Source: Adiantum capillus-veneris (taxonomy: Eukaryota; Streptophyta; Polypodiopsida; Polypodiales; Pteridaceae). From it: 64,000 bases of DNA. Below are positions 40,545 to 50,397 of the stretch, one piece after another. Made by a program: the position numbers and the translations under genes. The stretch covers positions 120,976,891 through 121,040,890 of the forward strand of contig CM043947.1 of the NCBI GenBank assembly GCA_014529385.2, written 5' to 3'. The notes beneath the pieces were generated by a model that was not told where the DNA came from, made no database searches, and worked only from the letters and a program-made list of their open reading frames with translations. How positions within the stretch are numbered: position 1 is the stretch's first letter; every line of letters begins with the position of its first letter.

Positions 40545-41128
40545 GGCCATCAATTGTTGGCCCCAAACCGTGGCACCCCTTTCAATATTTCTTTTTATTG
40601 CTCCGACACATTACAACTATGTTGCTCAACTCTACTTCTCCACGCTATAGAATACCAAAGAGAGAAAGCCCACAGAGCTTATTTAAAGCATAGTTACTAG
40701 GAACGGGAAATCGGAACGGAAATCGGGGAACGACAACATGAATGAAATGCCATTTCCTGTTTCGAATACTCACGTTTGAAACACGGAACGGGGAGCCAAA
40801 ATGGGAAATTGGGATGGGAACGGGGAACAGGACCTGAAAATGGCCATTCCCTGTTACTAAGATTTAAAGGTCCTATGCCTATCCAAAAGCAGAGACATGA
40901 AAAGCATTCAAGTCCAAAAGCAATTGGTCCAAAAGCCCATGCCCAGAGGGTTGTCCGTACACCGCTGCCACGTCAACAACAGCCTTAGCAATTCGCGGGC
41001 AAGTCCGTACACAATTGCCACACAATCATCTTCGTACTCAAATTGTGTGTGAGTGAGTGTCTTGCTTTATTTAGGGTTTAGGCCCCTCGGCCAGGATCCA
41101 CAGGTGGGCCCATCAGTAGTTTGTGACA
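40545..41128 (-). repeat. 3' LTR of element J (left end undefined)
   Basis: Matches the LTR fragment at 3057-3359 and the LTRs ending at 42426 and 61052. The minus strand begins TGTCACAAAC at 41128, next to a polypurine tract (41129-41141, AAGGGGGAAG core). A 'tttagggtttaggcccc' block near 41070 is a telo-box-like motif. A MITE is inserted at 40689. Confidence 0.65.
40689..40861. mobile_element. hAT-type MITE, 173 bp
   Basis: It is flanked by perfect 8-bp direct repeats ATTTAAAG (40681-40688 and 40862-40869), the target-site length of hAT elements. The ends form an imperfect terminal inverted repeat: left CATAGTTACTAGGAACGG, right (complement) CTTAGTAACAGGGAATGG, 13 of 18 matching. The inside is rich in 'ggaacggg' words. 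The related LTR at 3172-3182 has the empty site ('cttattaaaggccc'). No coding capacity, so it would be moved by a hAT transposase in trans. Confidence 0.85.
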
Positions 41129-41432
41129 CTTCCCCCTTGGACAAACACTCTGCGGACTCGTAAAAGCATATCAAATACTACTTTTCTACTTTTCTATCTT
41201 CCACCGACTCCGACAATAGACCTCGCCAAGTCTGGAACTGTTTTCTACTCAACGTCCTCTTCCACTTCTTCATTTTCTACAACTTCGTCAGAAAGCTTTT
41301 GTTGCCACAATCTCTCAATTCTCATACCTCTTCTCTTATTCTACTTCTCCTTCTTGACAATGAAAGACACCGCTTCCACAAAAGATTGCTATAGTGCTCG
41401 ACCACATTGTTGTGAGAAAAAAAATAAAGTGA
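41129..41432 (-). other. Internal region of element J, non-coding
   Basis: About 300 bases between polypurine tract and primer-binding site. Purine-rich on the element strand, no gag or pol. With LTRs of roughly 1 kb this has the same plan as H: long LTRs and a minimal interior. Confidence 0.6.
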
Positions 41433-41444
41433 GCTCTGATACCA
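41433..41444 (-). other. Primer-binding site of element J
   Basis: The minus strand reads TGGTATCAGAGC, exact for initiator-Met tRNA, next to the LTR beginning at 41445. Confidence 0.85.
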
Positions 41445-42426
41445 TCTAAACCAGCAAGTAACTGCATGGTGGTGAAATATTGCAACAATACCAAACTCTA
41501 TTGAAACAGCAAATATTGAAAGAAAGAACAACAGTAGATACAAGACGCACAGTGGAAGAGTTCCACCCCAAAACACCACACGACAGAGAAGACACAGAGT
41601 GCCAAAGTTCCACTCCAAAAGCATTGGCCCCTCAGCTAGGCACCCCTTGCAGTATTTCTTTATTCCATAAGGCTGAAGTCGAAGTTTCCAAATCAGAAAG
41701 CACCTAATGTGTCGCGGGGACGGGCACCACGAGCCAACGAAAAAAACAGACCGAACAACATTAAGCACTTCAATTAACACTGACTGAAAGAGATGCACCA
41801 CACGCGAGACACAGAGTGGCGGAGTTCCACCCCAAGAGAGCATTGGCCCCAAACCTCGGTGCCCCTTTCGATATTTCTTTATATTGCTTGAACTAGGTAC
41901 ATTGCCAGTACTCCATCCTTTGCACCTTCACGCAGAAGCATGCCATGGAATGAGCCCTTTTGCTCATATTTAAAGGCCCTTGGCCTCTCAAAAGCAATTA
42001 CATGAAAAGCTTCGAGTTTTAAAAGTGTCTAGTCCCAAAAGCAACCAACACAAAATCCGTACAACATGCCACGTCAACATCTGCAACGTAAAATGCAAAA
42101 GCCCGTAGAGGCTACCACATGGCACTGTCAGCACAATTTGTGGGCGTCCGTACAATTGCCACGTCATAGGTGTACGCAAATGATTGATTGGTCCTACTTT
42201 ATCTTAATTCCTTTAGGTCACTTGGGCCCCATCGGACGAGGTCCCATAAGTTGGTGGACACTCCTCTTTAGAACTAGGCCTCTCGGCAAGGCTCTGTAAG
42301 TTGGTGAAAACTCTTGCTGCTATTGCTTCTTCTTCTGATGATGATGCTACTTCTTAGGGTTTAGGCATAGCCGGGGATCTGCAGGTTCCGTTCTTCAGTG
42401 GCTTGACATGTCAGCAGTCTGTGACA
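41445..42426 (-). repeat. 5' LTR of element J, containing two poly(A)-region modules
   Basis: Ends 'gtctgtgaca' at 42426, like the LTR ends at 41128 and 61052. It contains the 'ggagttccaccccaa...gcattggcccc...cccctt..agtatttctttatt' module twice (about 41545-41670 and 41805-41885). Other J-family segments show it once, so either a nested partial LTR or an internal duplication is present. Confidence 0.6.
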
Positions 42427-43378
42427 AACGGCACCCCTGGCCTTTCTTTTATAGGCACAGGTCTAAAAGCAACCCCCAAAAGCCACTTTACAAATCACAA
42501 TTAATTCTACAAGTGCTAAAGCACCAAAGTCAATTGACACCAAAAGCATCTCCAGAGCTAGTTAACTACGTCAGCCCAATCCATACACTGCCACGTCAAC
42601 ATGTTCGTACTACCCGGCGATTTGCGCTGCAAAATCCAGTCCCTGCATTTTAACTTTGGTCCTCCACTTTGCATCCAATTCGGCTTGGCTCTTTCTTTGC
42701 GCTTCTAGTTTGGGCCAATATGCCACGTCACTTCGTGACATGATAACTCTCTCTAGCACTCTTCTTCAATCCCATGATCTTCACACTCCAAGGTCACAAG
42801 AGAATCCTCTCTGGACAAGTACACACTGGGCTCGAGGCTACAACCAACCTCCCATGAGGAGATCACCTAACTTTTTTGGAATGGACAAATGCACCAGCTG
42901 AGATCGATCCAGCACCAGCCCCCTCTGCTGCATAAAACACTCAGGCTCGCTGAAACTCAGCAAAGGTACCAAACATGAACTGCAACTGTTGCAAACATGA
43001 GCTCTACCTTCAAAATGCAGCCACAATCTCGTCCAGCTCCTCGCTGAAAAACAGAAGGTACCAAGCATGAACTTGACCGTTGCACACATGAGCTCCTCTT
43101 GCCTTCAAAACGCAGCCACAATCTCGTCCAGCTCCTTCCTGAAAAACAGCAGCACTCCTCTGCCATCTTTAGGCTGAAAACCGCATGCTCTCAAGGATTC
43201 TTCGCAACAAATCAGAGCGAAGCATCATCAGCCCCATCCCAATGCAAAAACGCAGATTTGAAGAAGGTCTCCGGCAACAAAAATGCAGCCACAAGTTGCT
43301 CTCCTGCTGGCTGAAAATCTGCTGCCTAATCTGTATTTTCACGCACTCCAATTGTCCACTAGGCGTTGACAAACTTAG
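42427..43378 (-). repeat. Further decayed LTR-like sequence with a ~93-bp tandem repeat
   Basis: 42430-42745 again contains 'actgccacgtcaacatgttcg' and ends in an LTR-like 'cttcgtgaca' near 42741. 42966-43058 and 43059-43150 are two copies of a ~93-bp unit ('accaaacatgaactgcaactgttgc' and 'accaagcatgaacttgaccgttgc', both ending 'ctcgtccagctcct'). AAAACGC words at about 43118 and 43246. No genes. Confidence 0.5.
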
Positions 43379-43390
43379 GCTGTGATACCA
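43379..43390 (-). other. Primer-binding-site-like sequence of a decayed element
   Basis: The minus strand reads TGGTATCACAGC, one mismatch from the initiator-Met complement. LTR-like sequence ('catacaatgtcagagtgcag') follows to the right. Confidence 0.5.
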
Positions 43391-43734
43391 TCATACAATG
43401 TCAGAGTGCAGTTGAAGATGTGGTGACACAGGAGTTGCAGTGATTAATCTGGCAGTTACTTGCAGTGTAAACTTGTGGAGCATTCACTAGAGAGGTACTG
43501 TTGTCATAGAATGTTTGCTATTTGCCAATAAGACTTGTATTTATATTTATTGGAATGCCTAGCAAACTTCAAGTTCTCTTAGCGCGTTAAGATGGAAGGT
43601 TGATAAACCTTAGTGCAACCGTTATTAAATCTTCTGGTTTGCTAACTGCTAACAAGTGCGGAAGCAATATTGATCTTAATGATGTCGACTCCTATTCAAT
43701 AAAGCATTGGGGTGTAAGTGGGCACTTGACAGAG

Positions 43735-43824
<90 letters not shown>

Positions 43825-44752
43825 ACAGTGCACTCAGCACATCTTCATATGCAAGATCATCGAGGCTTACCTGGCCAGAGCATCAACTCTCGAGGCTTCC
43901 TACCTTCTTTGGAAGCAACCCCTGCACCATGGGAACTCCCCATAATTAGGGTGCAATAATTGGGTAATTTTGGCACACTGTCCCCACTTTAATCGTGGCC
44001 GGATAGGCTTGGGCTTGGATGGTCGTGCAGTGCATGGCTTTGATACATTGGGGTTGGAGGCACCCCCTTCGAAGCTGTGCGTACTCAGGAAGGGAGATCA
44101 CTTTGATGCCTTTTACATATACAAAATGAAAATCTTGAAAACTTGGCCTCAAAAGCAACAAGGGGAGAAGCATACATATCTGCATGCGTGCCTGCCCGGG
44201 TTTGGCATTCAACTTGACGCCGTTGCAGTAATTCTTTGTCTCTAATTCTAAGCACACGTTTGCCATATAGCCTCACTTATACTTTCTGGGTAGTTCTGCT
44301 TGCACTACATGTCTCTTTGAGCCTCTCCGAGTTCTCTAACCCAGATTAATTACAAGTGGCCAGCAGCTAGGGGAGCTCCAAAAGCATTGTTAGTGCGAGA
44401 CCAAGAGAGCAGGATTGTTGATGAAAATAAAGCTTTGCTTTTGGGTGAAGATCTGTTGCGCATCCTTATATAAGGCGACCTCACTTCTGCTGTTCACGCA
44501 GTCCTTTTGAAAAAAGAAATCCTTCGTTAATTCTTCTAAATGAAACCATGTTTGTTTGTGTTTTCCCTCTCAAATTAAGGAGGGAGGGTACCTTAACTCA
44601 ATAGAGTTCTCTGCATAAAGCTTTTGGTTTGTATGGATACCTATAAGGGACCCCATATTATACGGGGGTTGCCTCTGGATGGAAATGGTTCCTTTCTGTA
44701 GATGATTAAGGGCTTAACCATACCTCTTAAGGCCGTAAGTGTTTGGGGATGG
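43391..44752. other. Gene-free stretch of decayed sequence
   Basis: Apart from the microsatellite at 43738-43827 I see no gene or clear element. Frames of up to about 106 codons at 43946-44266 overlap on both strands and match nothing I know. A TATA-like 'cttatataaggcg' at about 44466 followed by an ordinary stretch may be an old LTR promoter. Confidence 0.35.
43738..43827. repeat. Compound microsatellite (CT)n(AC)n
   Basis: About 31 CT units followed by about 13 AC units without interruption. Confidence 0.97.
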
Positions 44753-45536
44753 GTTGTGATACCATCATGCTACACAAAGTGGCAGGTGTTATGATGACAA
44801 AACTGCAAGTAACTGCCAGATTAACCGAAAGGGGGGGCAGGGGGGGAGGGGCTGCGGGGCAAACTGTTCATACGAAGAGATTCAAGCCTCCACAATCTGG
44901 CCAAATTGGTGCCCCTTGTTACAGGCTTGGACACTCCAAACGGACCACCACCGGATGGTGTCCTGGCAGGAGGTAACTTCATCCTCTGTAAAAAACACAA
45001 GCCAAGAGGCTGCTGACCACCAAAAAACGCAACTACGAGGTGATGAAAACGCTGCTTTCCATTGAATTTTCAGCGTGCTCGTACGCTCCCGGAACGGACC
45101 GGAGCGGTGCAGAGGGTCTGGAAAGGGTTTATCTCTGTGTGCACAGCCGTCGGAGGGCTGAAAACAGAGAAAAACCAGCACCATAATTCCTGCAAAACAG
45201 TGCCAAAGGAGAGAAATCTGAGCTGATCCAGGCACCGGATGCCTAACCGAGTGGAGAATGGCAAGATCTGAATGTAGCGCTGCCCACCCCAAGCCAAAAC
45301 GCAGGTCCAGCCCCAAAAACGCAGGAGGCTGAAAAAAACGCAGGTGTATAGGAGGTACTTCTGGCAACGAATCTGTCTCAAAAGAGGGGCGCTGGTGGAG
45401 GAAGGGCAGATCTGAGATGCGTAGCCAAAAACGCAAGGGAAGAGGGCCAAGGCAATCCATCACGATGAAATCCTCCTAGGGGCTGGCATCCCGCACCCCC
45501 TCCATGTTGAAAACGCTGGCAGATCTTTTCCTTGGG
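44753..45536 (-). repeat. Primer-binding-site-like motif and LTR fragment of element M
   Basis: 44753-44764 reads TGGTATCACAAC on the minus strand, two mismatches from the initiator-Met complement. The following ~770 bases look like an LTR: GGGGGG runs near 44831, 'attttcagcgtgctcgtacgc' and six AAAACGC words at about 45026, 45297, 45316, 45336, 45426 and 45510. It is cut at 45537 by E, which inserted in the + orientation. Confidence 0.45.
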
Positions 45537-45921
45537 TGTTATGTCCCGCTCATAGGAGAGGGGATCTAGCCCAGACACCGTCGGGATGGGCGTCCAGTGT
45601 CCGGGCGGACGTAGTGTGAACACGGCCAATGTGGCCGGCCATTATTATAAAAGGGAGGCCAAGGCCTCGTTTGCAGTTATCGACCCCCACTGGCAGAGTG
45701 CCAATGGTTAGCCCACGAGGCTAGGAGTGCGCGAGGTCACCTTGAGGAGGTGAGGCCGGGTGGTATTGGACGTTCGGTCTTACAGGTGCACGCCTACGTC
45801 CTCGGACACTCGCCACAGCACGGGGGAGCTGCCAGATGGTGGCTATGGTCGGGTGGTTTGTCCGACGCGTGTCTGTAGGCGGTCCGTTTAGCCGGGAGAT
45901 CCACTCTCTACGTTCGTTTCA
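45537..45921 (+). repeat. 5' LTR of element E
   Basis: 385 bp, TGTTATGTCCCGC ... CGTTTCA. TATA box TATAAAAG at 45646-45653. Matches 59022-59290 over their common length with few differences. Confidence 0.93.
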
Positions 45922-45933
45922 TGGTATCAGAGC
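45922..45933 (+). other. Primer-binding site of element E
   Basis: TGGTATCAGAGC immediately after the LTR terminus CA, exact for initiator-Met tRNA. Confidence 0.92.
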
Positions 45934-46204
45934 CGGCTTGGCTGCACGAGGGACCGTGTGCACACCTACGGATTGGTTCGAGTCGGGGAACATCGATTTC
46001 TTGTAATTTTTAGTCATTAACTGCTGAAAATTCTTGTTTTTTTCTTCTCGTATGTGTGTTTGCAGGTGCAAATTAATGCTCTATCGCTGATTTTTGATAA
46101 AAATCAACAAAAAATCAAAGAATTTTTATTAATTTCACTGATATTCGATGGAAATTAGTACATCTCTCATAAATCTCTCTGTAATCTCCTTCTCTGTGCG
46201 AAGC

Positions 46205-46292
<88 letters not shown>

Positions 46293-46691
46293 ACCTCTCT
46301 CTTTGTAGCAGGGACTTTCTCTGCGAGCGTTGAAAGACAGAATAGTGGTAGATTTTATTTTATTTTTCTAGCGTGAAGGTCTGAGTTGGCTCCAGCACAA
46401 CAGTAATCGCATGCTTGGCACAAGCTCGCACACGCTCGTGGGGTAGGGGCAGATTTGCCACGCGTGAAGCCTTTTTTCTCTACGCATGCGTCCCTGCTCG
46501 GATTTTTTTTCTCTCGCTACTTCTTTTTAGCTCTGGGTATTTTTGAATGCTACAACAGAGATTGTCTTCTAACTTATTAAATTAAGTGGCCAGGTCCTTT
46601 TAAATGTGGACACCTTGGTTTTTTTTTTTTAAATGAGTTTGAAACCTGTTGGTTTATAAAACCCACTTATAGAGAGTAAGTTTTTACATAG
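45934..46691 (+). other. Leader of element E with (GA)n microsatellite
   Basis: Untranslated leader, cut by F near 46692. It contains an almost pure (AG)n run at 46209-46290 (~82 bp). Overlapping frames in it only reflect the repeat. The leader resumes at 53665. Confidence 0.8.
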
Positions 46692-46696
46692 AATTT

Positions 46697-47128
46697 TGTA
46701 AGGATTCTAGTCGCTAATCCTTAATTAAGTACTTAAACTCATGATTAAGACTTAAGAAACTGAAACTGAACTTAGAACAAGACTTAGAAGACTCTGTGTT
46801 TGATTGATTGAAAGTGTGATACAAGGGTTCCTTTTATAGGAATTGAATAGTCATCAATGAAGAGGCATGTCTCTTTGTGAAGAGACATGACTTTAGGCGA
46901 AAAGACACATCCTTTCGGCGAAGAGCTGCAACCATTGGGTGAAGAGTCGCATCCGTATGGTGAAGGGGTGTGACCAGTCGTCGAAGGAGTGTGGCTTTTG
47001 GCGAAGAGGTATGTCTTTTGGGCGAAGGGGTGTGACCATTCGAGAACAGGAGTCCTCCTGGGTTAGTCACACTTCGCATCTGCATCTATAATGAATCAAG
47101 AAGAGTGTAACAAGTCACAATCGTGACA
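46697..47128 (-). repeat. 3' LTR of element F with 21-bp minisatellite
   Basis: TGTAAGGATTC ... ATCGTGACA on the + strand. 46858-47042 is a run of about nine degenerate units of ~21 bp with a GNGAAGAGNNRTGNC core. The same run lies at 53391-53576 in the 5' LTR. On the element strand it falls in U3, ahead of any promoter. The purine-rich minus-strand GTAAATGGGAGGGAA beyond 47128 is the polypurine tract. Confidence 0.92.
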
Positions 47129-47158
47129 TTCCCTCCCATTTACATTAAAACCCCGTGT

Positions 47159-48262
47159 TTAGATGAAAGTCTTCCGCTTTTCAAAGAATTCTTGAAGGAG
47201 GTTTGGGTACTGCTGCATATCTTCATCCGTCTGCCAAGTTGAGTCTGACTCATCAAGATCCATCCACTTGACAAGAAATTTTGTTGTGATCTTTCGTCTT
47301 GTTTCTTTTTGTCTTACATCAAGAATCTTTTCTGGAACAAGAATTATGTGTTCACCTTCAATTTCTGGCACATAAGAAGATAAGTCTGGAATTGGCGAAT
47401 CTCCTTGTATGTATTGTTTGAGCCAAGAAATGTGGAAAGTTGGATGAAGTTTTCCCCATGAGAGTGGAAGTTCCAACTTGTAACTGACAACTGAGTACTT
47501 CTTTATTATTTTGAAAGGTCCATAGAAGCGAGGGCGCAACTTTGGAAAGACCGATTTCACAGTTTTGTAGCGATGAGGTGCTACATATAATAAAACCAAA
47601 TCTCCCTCTTGGAAATCTGCATGTCGTCTATGCTTATTGGCTTGTTTCTGGTACTTTTGTTGGACATGAACCAACTTGTCACGTACTTGAATAAGTACAT
47701 CTTGCATTTCTTGAACCAACTGATTTGCTAGAGCTACTTTGTGTTGAAGAATAAAGTTTGTCGGTATAAGAGAAGTATGCCCATAAGCTGCTTGGAATGG
47801 AGTCATGCCAGTTACTGAATGGATTGAGTTATTGTATGCGAACTCTACAAGTGGCAAATACTCTTCCCATGATCCCAATCGAATTTGTATGTAATGTCGA
47901 AGCATTTCTTCCAAAATTTGATTCACTCTTTCTGTCTGCCCGTCAGTTTGAGGATGGTATGCTGAGCTAAATAACAAATTTGTACCAAGGGATTTGAAAA
48001 GGGATGTCCAAAAATGCCCTGTGAATTTTGGATCTCTGTCTGAAACAATAGACTTTGGTAATCCATGTAATCTGAAAATGTGTTGCACAAACAATTGCGC
48101 AACGTCTGGTGTCGAGGCAGCTTTCTTGCAAGGAATAAAATGTGTCATCTTTGAAAACTGATCCACCACTACGAGAATCTGTGCATTGCCTTTTTGAGAA
48201 CGAGGCAATGTAGTGATAAAATCCATGCTGACACTTTCCCATCTTTCTTGAGGTACAGGCAA
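47159..48262 (-). pseudogene. F integrase core and chromodomain
   Basis: 367 codons open. Core: MDFITTLPRSQKGNAQILVVVDQF (Asp), SDRDPKFTGHFW (Asp), QTERVNQILEEML (Glu). Then TPFQAAYG, GPY/F module (RFYGPFKIIKKYSVVSYKLELP) and a chromodomain (KITTKFLVKWMDLDESDSTWQTDEDM). The D,D-35-E triad is complete. The upstream zinc region ends the preceding frame in KAS followed by TGA-TAA at about 48284-48289, so integrase is separated from RT/RNase H by two adjacent stops in the same frame. Confidence 0.93.
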
Positions 48263-48289
48263 AGGATGAAGTAACCCTTGAGGAAGTTA

Positions 48290-49669
48290 TCAAGAGGCCT
48301 TCATTGTTTGACAGGAATGACAAGCTTTGACAAACTTGATAACATCTTGCTGCATTTGTGGCCAAAAATATGTTGCACATAACAATCTGTATGTCTTGTT
48401 GATGCCTGGATGAGCAGCAAAAGGGACTTCATGATGTTCTTGGATCAAAATTTTCCGCAATGGTGTATTGTGTGGAACACAAATGCGATCAATGTAATAC
48501 AGCAAGTCATTGACAATGGTGTAAGCTGCAAACATATTCATCTCTGTAGGAGTCAGAGTAGAGGATTTAAGGGCTTGAAATGCATCCCCAAAATCTCGAT
48601 CTATCAAATACTCATGCTTGAAACAAGCAGGTATCTCTATCGGCACACCGGAAATGGCAAAGTTGATGGCTCGAGAAAGACGGCTTAAGGTATATGCAAC
48701 TACATTTGCAAGGCCTGGCACGTATTGAATAATCATATGAAAATTTGCCAAGAACTCAACCCATCGTCCTTGACGAGGATTCATCACCAGTTGAGTAAAA
48801 ATGTATGTCAATGATTGATGATCTGTCTGCACCACGGAATCTGCGCCAAGAAGATAATGTTTCCAAGTGCGGTAAGCATGAACAATGGCTAAAAATTCCT
48901 TGTCATGAACTGGATATCTCATTTGTATGGCTGAAAATTTGCGACTGTCAAAAGCAATGACACGCTCATTCTGCATAAGAACACCTCCAAAAGCACGATC
49001 TGACGCATCAGTCATGACCTGGTAAGGTTGAGTAGGATCTGCAATAGCCAAAACTGGAGTTGTCGTCAAGGCATGTTTAAGGGCTTTGAACAACTGTTCT
49101 GCTTCTTCAATCCATTGAAGTTTATCCTGCTTGGTAAGCTCAGTCAAAGGAGCTGCAATGTCGAAGAATTTGTGGACCTTGGTATGATAAAAGTTTGCAA
49201 GTCCCAAAAAGGAGAGCACGTCTGAGATGGTGAGCGGTAAAGGCCAATCCACTATGACCTGTATTTTCTTGGGATCGACTGCAACGCCACTGGCAGAAAT
49301 AATGTGACCAAGGTATTCCACCTGATTCTTGAAGAAATCACTTTTCTTCTTATTGATGTATAGCACATTGGTTCGCAAAACTTGGAAGACAAGCTTCAAA
49401 TGTTCCTTGTGATCAGCCATCGTTCGACTGAAAACTAAAATGTCATCCAAATACACGATCACGAACTTGTCCAAGTATGGTCCGAATATTTCGTTCATCA
49501 GCGTCATGAAAGAGGCCGGGGCATTGGTTAACCCGAATGGTAATACCAGAAATTCATAGTGACCATACTTTGTGCGAAAAGTTGTCTTGTACTCATCACC
49601 AATACGAATGCGAATTTGGTGATACCTTGATTTTAGATCAATTTTGGAGTAGATCTTTGCTCCCAATAA
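48290..49669 (-). pseudogene. F reverse transcriptase, RNase H and integrase zinc region
   Basis: 458 codons: [52 protein letters not shown] (catalytic YLDD), [12 protein letters not shown], RNase H with [34 protein letters not shown], then [19 protein letters not shown] ... CHSCQ zinc region. SRYHQI stands where SGYHQI is usual. A TAG at 49667-49669 precedes LLGAKIYS where Gln would be expected (FD, stop, LL), cutting it from the RT start. Confidence 0.93.
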
Positions 49670-50302
49670 CTAATCAAATAACTCGTCAATGCGAGGCAGA
49701 GGAAACTTGTTTTTGATCGTCAACTTATTCAAAGCACAATAGTCGATGCAAAGACGCATAGATCCATCCTTCTTTTTGACCAACAGAACAGGAGCTCCAA
49801 AGGGACTTTTGCTTGGGCGAATATGACCCTTATCCAACAAATCTTCTAGCTGCCGCTCTATCTCTTGGGACTCTGAGTATGAAACTCGATAAGGGGCTTG
49901 AATTGGTAAAGGTTGGCCGGGGATCAAATTAATGGGATGATCCACGGGACGCCGAGGAGGCAAAGTTGTTGGTAGCTCGTCGGGAAACAAGTCCAAATGT
50001 GGTTGAAAGAAGGGTTGTTGCAAATAGGCAATATTTGAGGAGGATTTAACTTCTGCTTCTTCTGCACCGGGTTTAACATCTCTTAACATGATTAAGGCAG
50101 TAGCACAATCACGTTTTCGAACCAACCGTTTGATTTGTAAAGCAGAAACCAATATAATGGGTTTGGCACTGAAAAGACCATGAAGCTCTATTTCTTGTTG
50201 CTTGTGAAAGAGCCGAATTGAGTGATCTCTGAAACTGATTATTGGATCATACTGAAATAACCAAGATTGGCCAAGGATCAAGTCGTAATGCGACAAGGAC
50301 AT
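49670..50302 (-). pseudogene. F protease end and reverse transcriptase start
   Basis: Encodes [17 protein letters not shown] (protease end), a linker, and the RT start ([59 protein letters not shown]). It ends at the TAG noted above. It is out of frame with the gag-protease frame, a shift falling near 50300-50400. Confidence 0.9.
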
Positions 50303-50397
50303 AATTGAAAAACCAAGCTGATCTTGGTAATCCTGTATCTGAAAATCCAGCTTTTCAATCCTTTTGTTGCACTCGAGGAAGGAACCATCAGCAAGTT

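Noticed and set aside
41065-41085. Telomeric repeat or interstitial telomere
   Set aside because: Fewer than two TTTAGGG units, within an LTR shared with other loci.
43600-43959. Ser-Leu-repeat frame
   Set aside because: Translation of the (CT)n(AC)n microsatellite; flanks have no coding signal.
44882-45463. 193-codon minus-strand frame
   Set aside because: Lies in LTR-like sequence rich in AAAACGC words, overlaps another frame on the same strand, no domain.
46148-46333. Arg/Glu-repeat frame, also 60279-60567
   Set aside because: Pure translation of (GA)n microsatellites.
46834-47085. Repeat protein frame with RHTSSPKATLL-type units, also at 53318-53617
   Set aside because: Minus-strand reading of the 21-bp minisatellite in F LTRs; open only because 21 is a multiple of three.
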